Assembly: GCA_017621155.1 (NCBI GenBank)
Contig: JAGATP010000052.1
Span: 46,061-110,060, forward strand
Direction of reading: 5' to 3'
DNA: 64,000 nucleotides
Source of the DNA: Clostridia bacterium
GTDB lineage: Bacteria > Bacillota > Clostridia > Christensenellales > Borkfalkiaceae
This document shows, piece after piece, positions 50,688 to 59,672 of the stretch. Every line of letters starts with the position of its first letter. Within the stretch, counting starts at the first letter, position 1. The notes beneath the pieces are model-generated. The model saw only the letters and a program-made list of their open reading frames with translations, ran no database searches and was not told the origin of the DNA. The translations under genes and the position numbers were made by a program.

Positions 50688-53600
50688 GCTATACGCCCGA
50701 ACAGGAACAGGCGGTCAGGGCGAGGGGAAGGACGATTGTCTCCGCTTCGGCGGGGAGCGGCAAGACCTTCGTCATGATCGGCAAGCTCGTCTCTCTCATC
50801 CTGACGGAGGCGGAAATTACGGACATTCTCGCCGTTACGTTTACCGTCAAGGCGGCGACGCAGATGCGCGAAAAGCTCAAAAAGGCGCTTTTGGAGCGTC
50901 TGGCGGACAAATCGCTCCCGGAAGGAGAGCGACTATCCTTGGGGAGAAAGCTCTCCATGCTCCCGCAGGCGGACATCTCCACCATTCACTCCTTCTGCCT
51001 CAGGACGATCAAGCGCTATTTCTATCTGCTTGACCTTCCGTCCGACTTTACCGTGCTCGCAGACCCCGCAGAGGTCGCCGCCCTGCAAGGGAGGGCGATG
51101 GACAAGCTCTTCGAAGCGTGCTATGAAAGCGGAGACAGAGAATTTTCCCGCCTTCTTGCCGTCTATCGGAAAAAGCGGGGAGATACCTTTCTTCGGGAGA
51201 CGATTTTGTCTTTTTACGAGAAGATCAGACCCATCGCGGGCTATCGGGAGCTTCTGTTTTCGCAGGGAAACCGCTTTGAGGAGATCAAAGAGCGCATCGC
51301 TTCGCTCTACCAGGAACGGCTCTGCCGCAGAGAGCGCATTTTGGAGGAGCTTAAAGGGCAGTGCCTCGATATGCCGACGGCGGAGGGGTACGCGGAAGCC
51401 CTCCTTTTGTGGATTCGCGCCGCGAAGGGGGATTACGAGACCCTTCGCGCCCAAACCGCCGAGCCCCTTCCCCGCAAGCCGAGAAAGACGAAAAAAATGA
51501 GCGAGGCGGAAGGGGAGCTCATCGACCGCATGGCAAAGGTCAGGGACGCCCTGTCCGCGCTCTCCAAAAAGACGGCGGAATTTGCGCCTACCGAAATCGA
51601 GCGAGTCCACTTCGAGCAAGCCGAGGACATCGCGCGCGCACTCGTTTCCTGTACCCTTCGCTTTGACGATCTGTACGCGGAGGAAAAGCGGAAGCGGGCA
51701 AGGCTCGACTACGGCGATCTCGAACACAACACCTTAAAGCTCCTTTCCATGGAAGGGGTGAGAAAGGAGCTGCAAGCGCGCTATCGCTACGTCTTCGTCG
51801 ATGAATATCAGGACGTCAACCCCGTGCAGGAGGCGATTCTCTCCGCCGTCGAGTCTGATCAGGTCTTTCTCGTCGGGGACATGAAGCAGTCCATCTACGG
51901 CTTTCGCGGGGGGAAGTCCGTTTACTTCGCGCAAAAAATTCAGGAGTACGAAAAGGGGGACAACGCCCTCTATTTAAAGAGCAATTTCAGGAGCGCCCCC
52001 GCCATTCTCGACTTTGTCAACCGCGTCTTTTCCGTCTGCATGAAAAAGGAGACGGGCATCGACTACGCCGCAACCTCTCTCATGCAGGAGGGGGGAGGCT
52101 ACGAAGGGGGAACGGGACGGGTTAAAATCCACATTCCCCTTGCGGACGAAGAGGAGACGACCATTCAGGCAAGAGGAGTCTATTCCGTCGAGCAAAATTA
52201 TCGGCGCATGGAAAAGCAGCCCTCTCCCACCGCCAAGCTGTTGGAGCGCATCATCAAGGACGAGCTCGGCTCGAAGTTCTACGATCTCGACAGAAGGGCG
52301 TATCGCACGGCAAATTACGGAGACATCGCGATTTTTGTGCGCTCCAAAGGGGAAGAGCTCGCCGAGGCGGCGTACTATCTCTCCTCGCGGGGGATTCCCG
52401 TCGCCATTCCGGGGGAAGTCAATCTCTGCGCCTATACGGAAGTGGCGGGGCTCATCGATTGGCTCTCTTACCTTGACAACGCCGAACAGGACATCCCCCT
52501 CGCCTCCGCGCTCCTTTCGGCAAAGGGCGGCTTTTCGGAGGACGAGCTCGCCAAAATCCGTCTCCGCTTCCGCGAGCTTGCCTTCCGCGACGCCTGCAAA
52601 AAGTACGCGACGCTCAAGGGGGAGCTTGCCGAGCGGCTCAAGGCGTTTTTCGCCTATGCGGAAAAGCTCCGCGCCCTCTCACGGGTGATGAGCGCGGGGG
52701 AAGTGCTCTCCAAGCTGATTGCGGATTCCCGCCTCGAGACGGAGCTTCTCTCCTACCCCAACGGCAAGCAAAAGTGCAAGCGGGTGCAAAAGCTCGTGGA
52801 CGAGGGGACGGGGACGATTCGCGAGTTCATGGCGGCGTTGAAGGCGAGCGGCAACAAAATTCCCTTCAGCGAAGCGCCGGGGGAAAACGCCGTGCAGATT
52901 CTCACGGTACACGCCTCCAAGGGGCTCGAATACCCTGTCGTCATTCTCCTCGACGTCGATAAAAAATTCCACAATCCCGACAACGACGAAGTGCTCTTCT
53001 TCGAGGGACTGCCCGCGCCCAAGTATTACGACGCGGAGCAGATGATCAAGGGCGAAACCCTCCTAAGAAGGCTCTGCAAGGAGACCCAGCGCGCCGAGAC
53101 TGTCCGCGACGAGATGAATTTGTTCTACGTCGCTTTAACGCGGGCGAAGTTTTCCCTCCATCTCGTGCTGGAAAAGAAGGGGCATTTCGACGAGAGCATG
53201 GTCGCGGAAGCCTCTTCGTGGGCAGACTTTTTCGACCCCGACCGCTTCGAACCCGAGGAGAGAAGGGAGATCGCCCTTCCCTTTACGCCCGCGCAGGCGA
53301 TTCTCGGCGGAGAGGAAGGGGACGAGCGTCCCATCTTAAAGGCGATGGACTTTTCCTATCCTTACCCGAAGGCGACGTCCCTTCCCGTCAAAACTTCCGC
53401 CTCCGCCATTTTAAATAAGGACGAGGAGTACTATATGACGCCCTCTGTCTTTGGCGAGAGCGACAGAGAAAAGGGCACGATTTACCATAAATTTTTGGAG
53501 CTTGTGGACTTTTCCAAGCCCGTCGAAAAGGAGTACGAGCGGCTGCAATCCGCCTTTTCCGAAGAGGAGTACGCGAGGTTGGAGCTTCCCAAGCTCAAGG

Positions 53601-53929
53601 GCATTTTGTCCATGCCCATCTTCTCCCGTCTGAAGGGCTGTACGCTCAAACGAGAGCAAAAGTTCCTGTGCTATCTTCCCTCCGAGGAAGGGGAACAGGT
53701 GCTCTATCAGGGAGCGATCGACCTTCTCGCCATCGGAAAGGAAATTCTCATCGTCGATTATAAGTTCACGGGGAAGGGGGATCGGGAAGTGCTTGCTCAC
53801 TACACCCCGCAGCTCCTTCTCTACAAGGATGCGGTTGCCAAAATCCTGAACGTCCCGAAGGACAAAATCAAGGCGGTCATCGTCAATCTTCTCGCCGAGC
53901 GGGAACTGCCGATCATCGACGAAAAGTGA
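50684..53929 (+). CDS. addA: ATP-dependent helicase/nuclease subunit A (AddA)
   Basis: 1081 residues. UvrD-type helicase: Walker A SASAGSGKTFVM, TFTVKAATQMREK, Walker B VFVDEYQDVNPVQE, GDMKQSIYGFRGG, and QILTVHASKGLEYPVVIL. The C-terminal nuclease domain has YQGAIDLLAIGKEILIVDYK, with the catalytic D and DYK. It unwinds and degrades DNA ends with AddB. Somewhat shorter than Bacillus AddA (about 1230), normal for this lineage. Last gene of the operon. Confidence 0.95.
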   Translation: MSYTPEQEQAVRARGRTIVSASAGSGKTFVMIGKLVSLILTEAEITDILAVTFTVKAATQMREKLKKALLERLADKSLPEGERLSLGRKLSMLPQADISTIHSFCLRTIKRYFYLLDLPSDFTVLADPAEVAALQGRAMDKLFEACYESGDREFSRLLAVYRKKRGDTFLRETILSFYEKIRPIAGYRELLFSQGNRFEEIKERIASLYQERLCRRERILEELKGQCLDMPTAEGYAEALLLWIRAAKGDYETLRAQTAEPLPRKPRKTKKMSEAEGELIDRMAKVRDALSALSKKTAEFAPTEIERVHFEQAEDIARALVSCTLRFDDLYAEEKRKRARLDYGDLEHNTLKLLSMEGVRKELQARYRYVFVDEYQDVNPVQEAILSAVESDQVFLVGDMKQSIYGFRGGKSVYFAQKIQEYEKGDNALYLKSNFRSAPAILDFVNRVFSVCMKKETGIDYAATSLMQEGGGYEGGTGRVKIHIPLADEEETTIQARGVYSVEQNYRRMEKQPSPTAKLLERIIKDELGSKFYDLDRRAYRTANYGDIAIFVRSKGEELAEAAYYLSSRGIPVAIPGEVNLCAYTEVAGLIDWLSYLDNAEQDIPLASALLSAKGGFSEDELAKIRLRFRELAFRDACKKYATLKGELAERLKAFFAYAEKLRALSRVMSAGEVLSKLIADSRLETELLSYPNGKQKCKRVQKLVDEGTGTIREFMAALKASGNKIPFSEAPGENAVQILTVHASKGLEYPVVILLDVDKKFHNPDNDEVLFFEGLPAPKYYDAEQMIKGETLLRRLCKETQRAETVRDEMNLFYVALTRAKFSLHLVLEKKGHFDESMVAEASSWADFFDPDRFEPEERREIALPFTPAQAILGGEEGDERPILKAMDFSYPYPKATSLPVKTSASAILNKDEEYYMTPSVFGESDREKGTIYHKFLELVDFSKPVEKEYERLQSAFSEEEYARLELPKLKGILSMPIFSRLKGCTLKREQKFLCYLPSEEGEQVLYQGAIDLLAIGKEILIVDYKFTGKGDREVLAHYTPQLLLYKDAVAKILNVPKDKIKAVIVNLLAERELPIIDEK

Positions 53930-53987
53930 CAGAATAAGCGATCTTTTTCCCCTCGACTTCCGTTATAATGGGAGTCGAGGTGATTTT

Positions 53988-54566
53988 ATGCAACTGTTTT
54001 CTTTGATCCAATCGTGGCTTACGCAAGTGAAGGAATGGCAGCTTAGCGTGGCGTTCTGCGCGCTGCCCGTGCTCTGGTTTTTGGTGTGCTGTCCCTTAAA
54101 GAGCAAAACCGTCTTTTCCGTCTTTTCGGAGGTGTCCCTCTGCCTCTGCTTCGTCGTCTTTTCCGCTACATATTCGCTTCGGGACGGACTCTTGTTTTCG
54201 GTGCTGTATCTTGCCGAGGCGAGGCTCTTTTATAAGCTCATTCCGACCGAACAAAAAAAGGGGGATAAGGAGGACAAGCCCCCCAAAATCGTCTGCTATG
54301 AGCCGCAGATCGAGCCGCCGCGGGTGGAAATCGCGTCCCATTCCCTCGAAGAGACGAACTTGTGCCTCGATCACGCCTTCGAGGTCGCAAACAAATTAAA
54401 ATCGTACGCCTTGGAGGGGAGCGATCGGCTGGAAATCGACAACGTAGAGCTCACCCTTCGGCTGTATCGGCAAAAGGGAATGCTGACCGATCGGGAAATG
54501 CGGTCGTTAAACGACTGCCTTGCCCTGCTTTTGAAGTATACGGCAAAGTACGATTGCGCCGTTTGA
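53988..54566 (+). CDS. Membrane protein of unknown function
   Basis: 192 residues, GAGGTG before the ATG. Two to three hydrophobic segments (about 18-36, 43-60 and 66-82) are followed by a soluble helical tail (about 85-192) with EIDNVELTLRLYRQKGMLTDRE. No family recognised. A TATAAT (53964-53969) lies between 8-bp inverted arms CCTCGACT/AGTCGAGG (53951-53958 and 53973-53980), so the promoter may be covered by a repressor, though no good -35 is visible. Confidence 0.75.
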   Translation: MQLFSLIQSWLTQVKEWQLSVAFCALPVLWFLVCCPLKSKTVFSVFSEVSLCLCFVVFSATYSLRDGLLFSVLYLAEARLFYKLIPTEQKKGDKEDKPPKIVCYEPQIEPPRVEIASHSLEETNLCLDHAFEVANKLKSYALEGSDRLEIDNVELTLRLYRQKGMLTDREMRSLNDCLALLLKYTAKYDCAV

Positions 54567-54595
54567 TTGACTTTTGCCCGTTTTCGTGTTATACT
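54567..54595 (+). promoter_or_regulatory. Promoter of the 54616-56617 operon
   Basis: TTGACT (54567-54572), 17-nt spacer, TATACT (54590-54595), just after the stop of the preceding gene and 20 nt before the next ATG. Confidence 0.75.
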
Positions 54596-54615
54596 CTTTG
54601 CAAAGGAGAACGATT

Positions 54616-54819
54616 ATGGCAATTTCCCGCTGGGATATCATGCGTCTTTCCGAACAGTACGACGGCGAATTTAACTTCGCGGACTTTTCGGAGGAAGAAT
54701 TAAAAGAGCTTCTGGAGCTCGAAGAGCCCTTGAGCAAGGAAGAGCTTCGCGAGCGCTACTTTGCCGAACACGACGACGTGAAGGACAGGACGCTCTCTCT
54801 TCACAGGTGGGCAGACTGA
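54616..54819 (+). CDS. Small acidic protein of unknown function
   Basis: 67 residues from ATG 54616 with AAAGGAG upstream. Soluble, acidic and helical (ADFSEEELKELLELEEPLSK). No family recognised. Its stop overlaps the start of the HAD gene (TGATG), and both share a clear promoter, which supports it as a real gene. Confidence 0.7.
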   Translation: MAISRWDIMRLSEQYDGEFNFADFSEEELKELLELEEPLSKEELRERYFAEHDDVKDRTLSLHRWAD

Positions 54820-55499
54820 TGAAGGCGATCGTATTCGACGTAGATCATACCCTCATCGATTTCGACGAGGACGAGAAGTCGGCGTTTTTCAAGACCTGCC
54901 GCTACTTCGGCATTTCACCCACGAAAGAGGACGTCCTCGCGTTTTGGGAACTTTCCTGCGAGAGTTGGACGAAGCACGAGCTTCATCTCGTGCACGAGGA
55001 GCGCATTCAGCGTGACTTTCACGCCATCTATGCGCAGCACGTTGCCTGGCTCTTTCAGGACTTTGCCAAGAGAATCCCCCTGCCCGAAGGTCGGGAGGAG
55101 GTCTTCACCCGCTTTATTTCGGGAGAAGGCAGACCCATCGAGGACAGCCTCTCCATCGTAAAGACGCTCTCAAAAAAGTACGACGTCTACATTGCCACAA
55201 ACGGGCTTTCCGTCATTCAAAGGGGGAGAACGCGGGAGTATCTTCCCTATCTGAAAGCCATCTTCATCTCCGAGGAAGTCGGGGCAATCAAGCCCGATCG
55301 GCAGTTCTTTTGCAAGCTGCTCGATGAAATTCCCTATCCGCCCGAGGAAATTCTCATGGTGGGGGACTCCTACGAGTCGGACATGGCGGGCGCAAAGACG
55401 GTAGGTATCAGGACGTGCTACTTCAATCGCCGCGGCGAGGAGCACGCCGACGTCGATTATACCATTCATTCGTTAAAAGAATTATTCCGAATTTTATGA
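54819..55499 (+). CDS. HAD-superfamily hydrolase (YjjG/YfnB-like)
   Basis: 226 residues from ATG 54819 (AGGTGGG upstream; a GTG at 54807 lies in that site). Nucleophile motif DVDHTLID, motif II in YIATNGLS, and MVGDSYESDMAGAKTVG with the metal-binding Asp residues. The helical cap between residues 15 and 90 makes it a C1-type phosphatase, likely acting on nucleotides or sugar phosphates. The stop overlaps the next start by 4 nt. Confidence 0.93.
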   Translation: MKAIVFDVDHTLIDFDEDEKSAFFKTCRYFGISPTKEDVLAFWELSCESWTKHELHLVHEERIQRDFHAIYAQHVAWLFQDFAKRIPLPEGREEVFTRFISGEGRPIEDSLSIVKTLSKKYDVYIATNGLSVIQRGRTREYLPYLKAIFISEEVGAIKPDRQFFCKLLDEIPYPPEEILMVGDSYESDMAGAKTVGIRTCYFNRRGEEHADVDYTIHSLKELFRIL

Positions 55500-56617
55500 T
55501 CGTTGCAAGAGAAGAAATCGACGAAACCCTCGTCAAAATCACCCTTTCGGACGGAGAGGGCGCGGAGTATCAAAAAATTGTCATTCGTCCCGTGCAGGGC
55601 AAGACCCTCTTTTATCAGGCGGAGGGGTATCGGAACAATCAGGTGTTTCATACCAATCTCTCCTTAGAGGAACTTTTCTGCTATTTAGAGGAGAAAGCAA
55701 AAAAATATCGTCAGATTCTCGTCACCAAGGCGGGAAAGACGATTTCCTATGCGAGGAACGCTTCCGGCTCGTACAGGCGGCGGGAGAGCGAGAACGATGT
55801 TTCGCCCTCGAAGAAGACGCACAACCGCGAAAAGAAATACCTGCTTCCCGAAGGGGAGAAAATCCCCGCGCTCGTCGATCTCGGCGTCTTTACAAAGGAC
55901 TATCGGATCGTCAAGGCGAAGTACGACAAATTCAAGCAGATCAACCGTTTTGTCGAGCTCGTGGACGATGCCTTCCGCGATACGCAAAAGACTTCTCTCA
56001 CCATTCTCGACTTCGGGTGCGGGAAGTCCTATCTCACCTTTATCCTCTATTATTACTTTACCGTAAAGAGGGGGATTGCCGTCAAGGTCATCGGCTACGA
56101 CTTGAAAGCCGACGTCGTGAAGCACTGCAACGAGGTGGCAAAGCGCTACGGCTATCAGAATCTTCAATTTGTGGTCGCCGACGTGACCAAAGACGTCCTT
56201 TTCGACGAGCCGATCGACATGGTCGTCACCCTTCACGCCTGTGATACGGCGACGGACTACGCCTTCGCCTACGCCGTCCGCCACGGGGCAAAGGACATCT
56301 TCTCCGTGCCCTGCTGTCAGCACGAGGTCAATTTATCCATTCACGGCGGCGGGGAGCTCGACTCTCTCTTAAAGTACGGAATCGTCAAGGAGCGCGTCTG
56401 CGCTCTTCTGACGGACACCGTCTGTGCGCTGCTTTTAGAGGACGAGGGGTATGCGGTCGATCTCGTCGAGTTCGTGGACTTCGAGCATTCCCCCAAAAAC
56501 GTCATGATCCGTGCGGGGCGCGGGAAAGTTCCCTCGACGCGAAATCGCAAAATCGTGGAAGAATTGATGAAAAAATGCGGATTCGAGCAGACCCTGTACC
56601 GACTCTTGACGGAATAA
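55496..56617 (+). CDS. Class I SAM-dependent methyltransferase (PF13679-like)
   Basis: 373 residues from the ATG overlapping the HAD stop. The first 120 or so residues form a separate domain; the methyltransferase fold starts at LTILDFGCGKSYLTFIL (SAM motif I), then VKVIGYDLKADVV, VVTLHACDTATDYA and VPCCQHEVN. This last motif is typical of the Trm13/RRNAD1-related group that often acts on RNA. The substrate is unknown. Last gene of a three-gene operon. Confidence 0.88.
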   Translation: MIVAREEIDETLVKITLSDGEGAEYQKIVIRPVQGKTLFYQAEGYRNNQVFHTNLSLEELFCYLEEKAKKYRQILVTKAGKTISYARNASGSYRRRESENDVSPSKKTHNREKKYLLPEGEKIPALVDLGVFTKDYRIVKAKYDKFKQINRFVELVDDAFRDTQKTSLTILDFGCGKSYLTFILYYYFTVKRGIAVKVIGYDLKADVVKHCNEVAKRYGYQNLQFVVADVTKDVLFDEPIDMVVTLHACDTATDYAFAYAVRHGAKDIFSVPCCQHEVNLSIHGGGELDSLLKYGIVKERVCALLTDTVCALLLEDEGYAVDLVEFVDFEHSPKNVMIRAGRGKVPSTRNRKIVEELMKKCGFEQTLYRLLTE

Positions 56618-56622
56618 AACGA

Positions 56623-56648
56623 AAGACCGAAAAAACCCGGTCTTTTTT
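56623..56648 (+). terminator. Terminator of the methyltransferase operon
   Basis: A 7-bp stem (56623-56629 with 56638-56644), A-rich loop, then TTTTT. Confidence 0.75.
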
Positions 56649-56672
56649 GATTTTAGAAGAATTTTCCTTGTG

Positions 56673-56747
56673 TCACACTTTTTCGTTGGAAAAAGTGTGA
56701 TAGTTCTACAAAATTTCGTTGCAATTTTTGTAATTTCGTGGTATGCT
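56673..56747 (+). promoter_or_regulatory. Hairpin and promoter ahead of the DUF4143 ATPase gene
   Basis: A perfect 12-bp inverted repeat (56673-56684 with 56689-56700) lies 19 nt upstream of TTGCAA (56719-56724), 17-nt spacer, TATGCT (56742-56747). The palindrome may be an operator or a second terminator of the preceding operon. Confidence 0.5.
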
Positions 56748-56778
56748 ATCCTTGTAAGACCAAGAAGGAGGTGTGCGT

Positions 56779-58077
56779 ATGTACCGAATCGCGATGGAAA
56801 AGCTATTCCAATGGAAGCAAAGCAAACGCCGGAAACCTTTAATTATCGAAGGGGCTCGTCAGGTCGGCAAGACTTGGCTGATGAAAGAGTTCGGGAAACA
56901 AGCGTATGCGGATACGGTATACATCAATTTCGACGCCAATTCGAGAATGGCGGAATTGTTTGCGTCCGATCTGGATACCGATCGTTTGATCATGGGGCTT
57001 GAGCTGTACGTGGGGCGTAGGATTAATCCCGACGATACCCTATTGATTTTCGACGAGGTGCAAGAAGTTCCGAAGGCGCTAACATCTCTCAAATACTTCT
57101 ATGAAAATGCACCCGAGTATCATATTGTCTGTGCAGGCTCTTTGCTCGGAATCGCTCTGCATCAAGGCACGTCTTTTCCTGTGGGAAAAGTGGATTTCTT
57201 GAAGCTTTATCCGCTCTCTTTCCGAGAGTTTTTGATGGCGACCGACAAGGCGCACTTTGCCGAGCTTCTCGATCGGCAGGATTTTCAGATGATTGCAAGT
57301 TTTAAGCAGACGTACATCGATGCCTTGAAACACTATTACTTTGTCGGCGGTATGCCCGAGGCGGTACAAAGCTTTGCGGAAAACAAGGATTTCAACGAAG
57401 TTCGCGAAATTCAAAAGAGAATTCTTTCTGCTTATGAGCAGGATTTCTCCAAACACGCACTCAATGAAATTGTTCCGAGAATCCGTATGCTTTGGAACAG
57501 CATTCCCTCTCAACTTGCCAAAGAAAACAAAAAATTCGTATACGGTCTTGTCCGTGAAGGCGCTCGTGCGAAGGAATACGAAACGGCAATTATGTGGCTC
57601 GGCGATTGTGGGCTCGTTCATAAAATCAGCCGTGTGAATGCGACGGGAGTCCCCTTGAAGGCATATGAGGACTTAAAGGCATTTAAGCTGTTTTTGGTAG
57701 ACGTGGGGCTTCTCGGCTGCATGGCAGGGCTTCGACAACGCACGTTGCTGGAAGGAAACGATCTTTTTGTCGAATTTAAAGGGGCTCTTACCGAGCAGTA
57801 CGTTTGTCAGCAATTAAAATCCATTGAGGATTTGGGCGTCTATTATTATACCAACGACAGAGGCTCTTGCGAGGTTGATTTTGTCGTCGATACGGGGGAG
57901 CAGATTATCCCGATCGAAGTGAAGGCAGAGGTCAATCTGAAAGCCAAGAGCTTAAAGACCTATTGGGAAAAGTTTTCTCCCGAAGTTTGCGTCCGTACCT
58001 CTATGACGGACTATAAAAAAGAAGAATGGCTCGTGAATCTCCCTCTCTATGGGATAGAACAGATCGCAAAGCTATAA
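56779..58077 (+). CDS. AAA ATPase with DUF4143 domain
   Basis: 432 residues from ATG 56779 (AAGGAGG 7 nt upstream). Walker A EGARQVGKTWLM and Walker B LLIFDEVQEVPKAL in the N-terminal AAA_14 domain. The C-terminal DUF4143 domain (about 210-370) ends with DRGSCEVDFVVDTGEQIIPIEVKAEV, a restriction-endonuclease-like fold. Such proteins are common, mobile between genomes, and their role is unresolved. Codon use is more AT-rich than in neighbours, which suggests later arrival. Transcribed alone. Confidence 0.93.
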   Translation: MYRIAMEKLFQWKQSKRRKPLIIEGARQVGKTWLMKEFGKQAYADTVYINFDANSRMAELFASDLDTDRLIMGLELYVGRRINPDDTLLIFDEVQEVPKALTSLKYFYENAPEYHIVCAGSLLGIALHQGTSFPVGKVDFLKLYPLSFREFLMATDKAHFAELLDRQDFQMIASFKQTYIDALKHYYFVGGMPEAVQSFAENKDFNEVREIQKRILSAYEQDFSKHALNEIVPRIRMLWNSIPSQLAKENKKFVYGLVREGARAKEYETAIMWLGDCGLVHKISRVNATGVPLKAYEDLKAFKLFLVDVGLLGCMAGLRQRTLLEGNDLFVEFKGALTEQYVCQQLKSIEDLGVYYYTNDRGSCEVDFVVDTGEQIIPIEVKAEVNLKAKSLKTYWEKFSPEVCVRTSMTDYKKEEWLVNLPLYGIEQIAKL

Positions 58078-58087
58078 AAACGTAAAA

Positions 58088-58115
58088 AAGGCCGAAATTT
58101 TCGACCTTATTTTGT
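58088..58115 (+). terminator. Imperfect terminator after the DUF4143 gene
   Basis: AAGGCCGAAA pairs with TTTCGACCTT (one mismatch), followed by ATTTTG, about 10 nt after the stop. Confidence 0.5.
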
Positions 58116-58148
58116 ACCGACATGAGAAAAATTTGCCTCAACAAATTT

Positions 58149-58184
58149 GGCACGATGTGACAAAAGCGTGCCGATTTGTAAGAT
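58149..58184 (+). promoter_or_regulatory. Putative promoter and operator of the XRE regulator gene
   Basis: Inverted repeat GGCACG/CGTGCC (58149-58154 and 58167-58172) overlaps GTGACA (58157-58162), with a 16-nt spacer to TAAGAT (58179-58184). This arrangement suits self-repression by the XRE protein (inference). Confidence 0.45.
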
Positions 58185-58210
58185 AATATCGGATAGAAAG
58201 AGGTGAATTT

Positions 58211-58471
58211 ATGAAACGGTTGTCGGAAGATTCAAAATGGGAGGCGTCGCAGTTCGCGGAACGGCTCGCTAAGCTGATGGCAGAGCGCAATCTCAGCGCT
58301 TCCGCGCTTGCAAGGACGATCGGCGTGGGTAGCTCGACGATTATGCGGTATCTTCGTTGTGTCTGTTTGCCTAAATATTCCATATTTATCCGTTTACTCG
58401 ACTATTTTGGCTGTTCGGCGGATTTTATACTCGGATTTAAGGACGATTTCCCGAAAAGGGAAGGCGGTTAG
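58211..58471 (+). CDS. XRE-family helix-turn-helix regulator
   Basis: 86 residues, AGAGGTG before the ATG. The HTH lies at about 18-70: ERLAKLMAERNLSASALARTIGVGSSTIMRYLRCVCLPKYS is the usual five-helix fold, with LLDYFGCSADFILGF at its end. No effector domain. Probably a local repressor, possibly of its own gene. The 190 nt after it hold no gene; an 18-nt direct repeat TGGAAAAGTGTATTTTTT occurs at 58579 and 58612. Confidence 0.9.
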   Translation: MKRLSEDSKWEASQFAERLAKLMAERNLSASALARTIGVGSSTIMRYLRCVCLPKYSIFIRLLDYFGCSADFILGFKDDFPKREGG

Positions 58472-58644
58472 ATGCTGTGAGTGAGCTTGATTGCTCCGTC
58501 GATTTCCTCATCGGTCGCTCCGATTAAGGGCAATTCTGCTTTTTATTGAGAAGCTATTTTACAAAAATTTACAAAAATTGGAAAAGTGTATTTTTTCGCC
58601 ATCAAAAATCATGGAAAAGTGTATTTTTTGAGGGCTGTTTTGGG

Positions 58645-58676
58645 CAAAAAAGGGAGAATCACGAAGGATTCTCCTT
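58645..58676 (-). terminator. Terminator overlapping the end of the (Cys-Ala) protein gene
   Basis: GGAGAATC (58653-58660) pairs with GATTCTCC (58667-58674); the minus strand continues into CTTTTTTG. The hairpin includes the stop codon. Confidence 0.75.
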
Positions 58677-59672
58677 ATTTTTATGCTGTAGAGAGCGGTT
58701 GATTTGTTCAGCCGAGACGGTGAAATCCTTTCTCGAACAGCCCGCTCTGCCGCCTCCCGCACAGGCACAGGCGCAGGCACACGCACAGGCGCAACCGCCC
58801 GTTCCTCCGCCGCCGTGGTTGACCACGGTAGGAGGGTCGAGCGGCTTTCCGTGCCGATCGACGCCGTGGCGTCCGAAATACCACCAAGGGGAGTAGAAGC
58901 TCCTGCCGTAGTATCCGCGGTGGGCGTAGTATCCTCCGCAACGGTTGCGCTCGGCGTACTTGAGAAGGACGACGATGAGAATGATCACGGCGACGAGACA
59001 GCAAATCACGATGATAATGGGAAGGGGATCTTCCGTGGAATCGGAATATTGCAGATCCATGTCCGCCTTGGGGAAATAGTTCGTGGGATAGGCGACGTCC
59101 ACCTGAACTTGCTGGTTAAAAGACAGGGCGTATTCCCAGATACAATAACCGTTCTTGCGGTCTGTCGCATTCGTGTACTGTACGCCACTCTCCTTCCAGA
59201 GGACGCGAAGTGTTTTGACTTCGATCTCCTCGAACCAACCGGGGATGAAGCGGAACTCGATCTGATCGCGCTCCTTTTGATAGGTGAAAATGCGTTCCTG
59301 CGTGAACGAGAAGGAAAAGTCTACGACTTCGCCTGCCCGATATTCCCGAACGAAGAAAACTTCGACGAATGCGCCGCCGTCGGAGGAGTAGGAGAGCTCG
59401 GAGATACAATCGCTCTTGGAAGTGAGATTCTTCTGAAAGCGATTCGGCACGCCGATCCTGACCCACGTGAGCGGGCCTTCCGAAGTGGAGTCGAGGACTT
59501 TCCAGCGAATGTGGTAGTCCAGATCGAGGGTCGCGTCCTCGTTCGGCGAAACGGTGATTTCAAACAGCTCGATTTCATCGAGGGGTGCAAACGCCCGCGC
59601 CTCTGCGGGCGGGAAGAAGCAGGAAACGAAGAGAAGACAAGCGGACAAAAGTCCCAGAAGCCATTTTTTCAT
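58659..59672 (-). CDS. Membrane protein with C-terminal (Cys-Ala)6 tail, probable radical SAM substrate
   Basis: 337 residues, ATG 59672 with AAAGGAGG upstream. Signal peptide (1-26), an extracellular beta-rich domain (about 27-215) resembling the start of DUF2207-type proteins (ATLDLDYHIRWKVLD), and one membrane helix (about 220-241). The cytoplasmic tail holds a Tyr/Gly/His-rich part (GYYAHRGYYGRS) and GGGGTGGCACACACACACAC, giving Cys at 294, 296, 298, 300, 302 and 304, then Cys312 in RAGCSRKDF. The start overlaps the stop of the radical SAM gene by 4 nt. Alternating cysteines beside a SPASM enzyme suggest thioether modification (inference). The tail is on the inside, where the enzyme would act. 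Confidence 0.85.
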   Translation of the reverse strand: MKKWLLGLLSACLLFVSCFFPPAEARAFAPLDEIELFEITVSPNEDATLDLDYHIRWKVLDSTSEGPLTWVRIGVPNRFQKNLTSKSDCISELSYSSDGGAFVEVFFVREYRAGEVVDFSFSFTQERIFTYQKERDQIEFRFIPGWFEEIEVKTLRVLWKESGVQYTNATDRKNGYCIWEYALSFNQQVQVDVAYPTNYFPKADMDLQYSDSTEDPLPIIIVICCLVAVIILIVVLLKYAERNRCGGYYAHRGYYGRSFYSPWWYFGRHGVDRHGKPLDPPTVVNHGGGGTGGCACACACACACAGGGRAGCSRKDFTVSAEQINRSLQHKNKENPS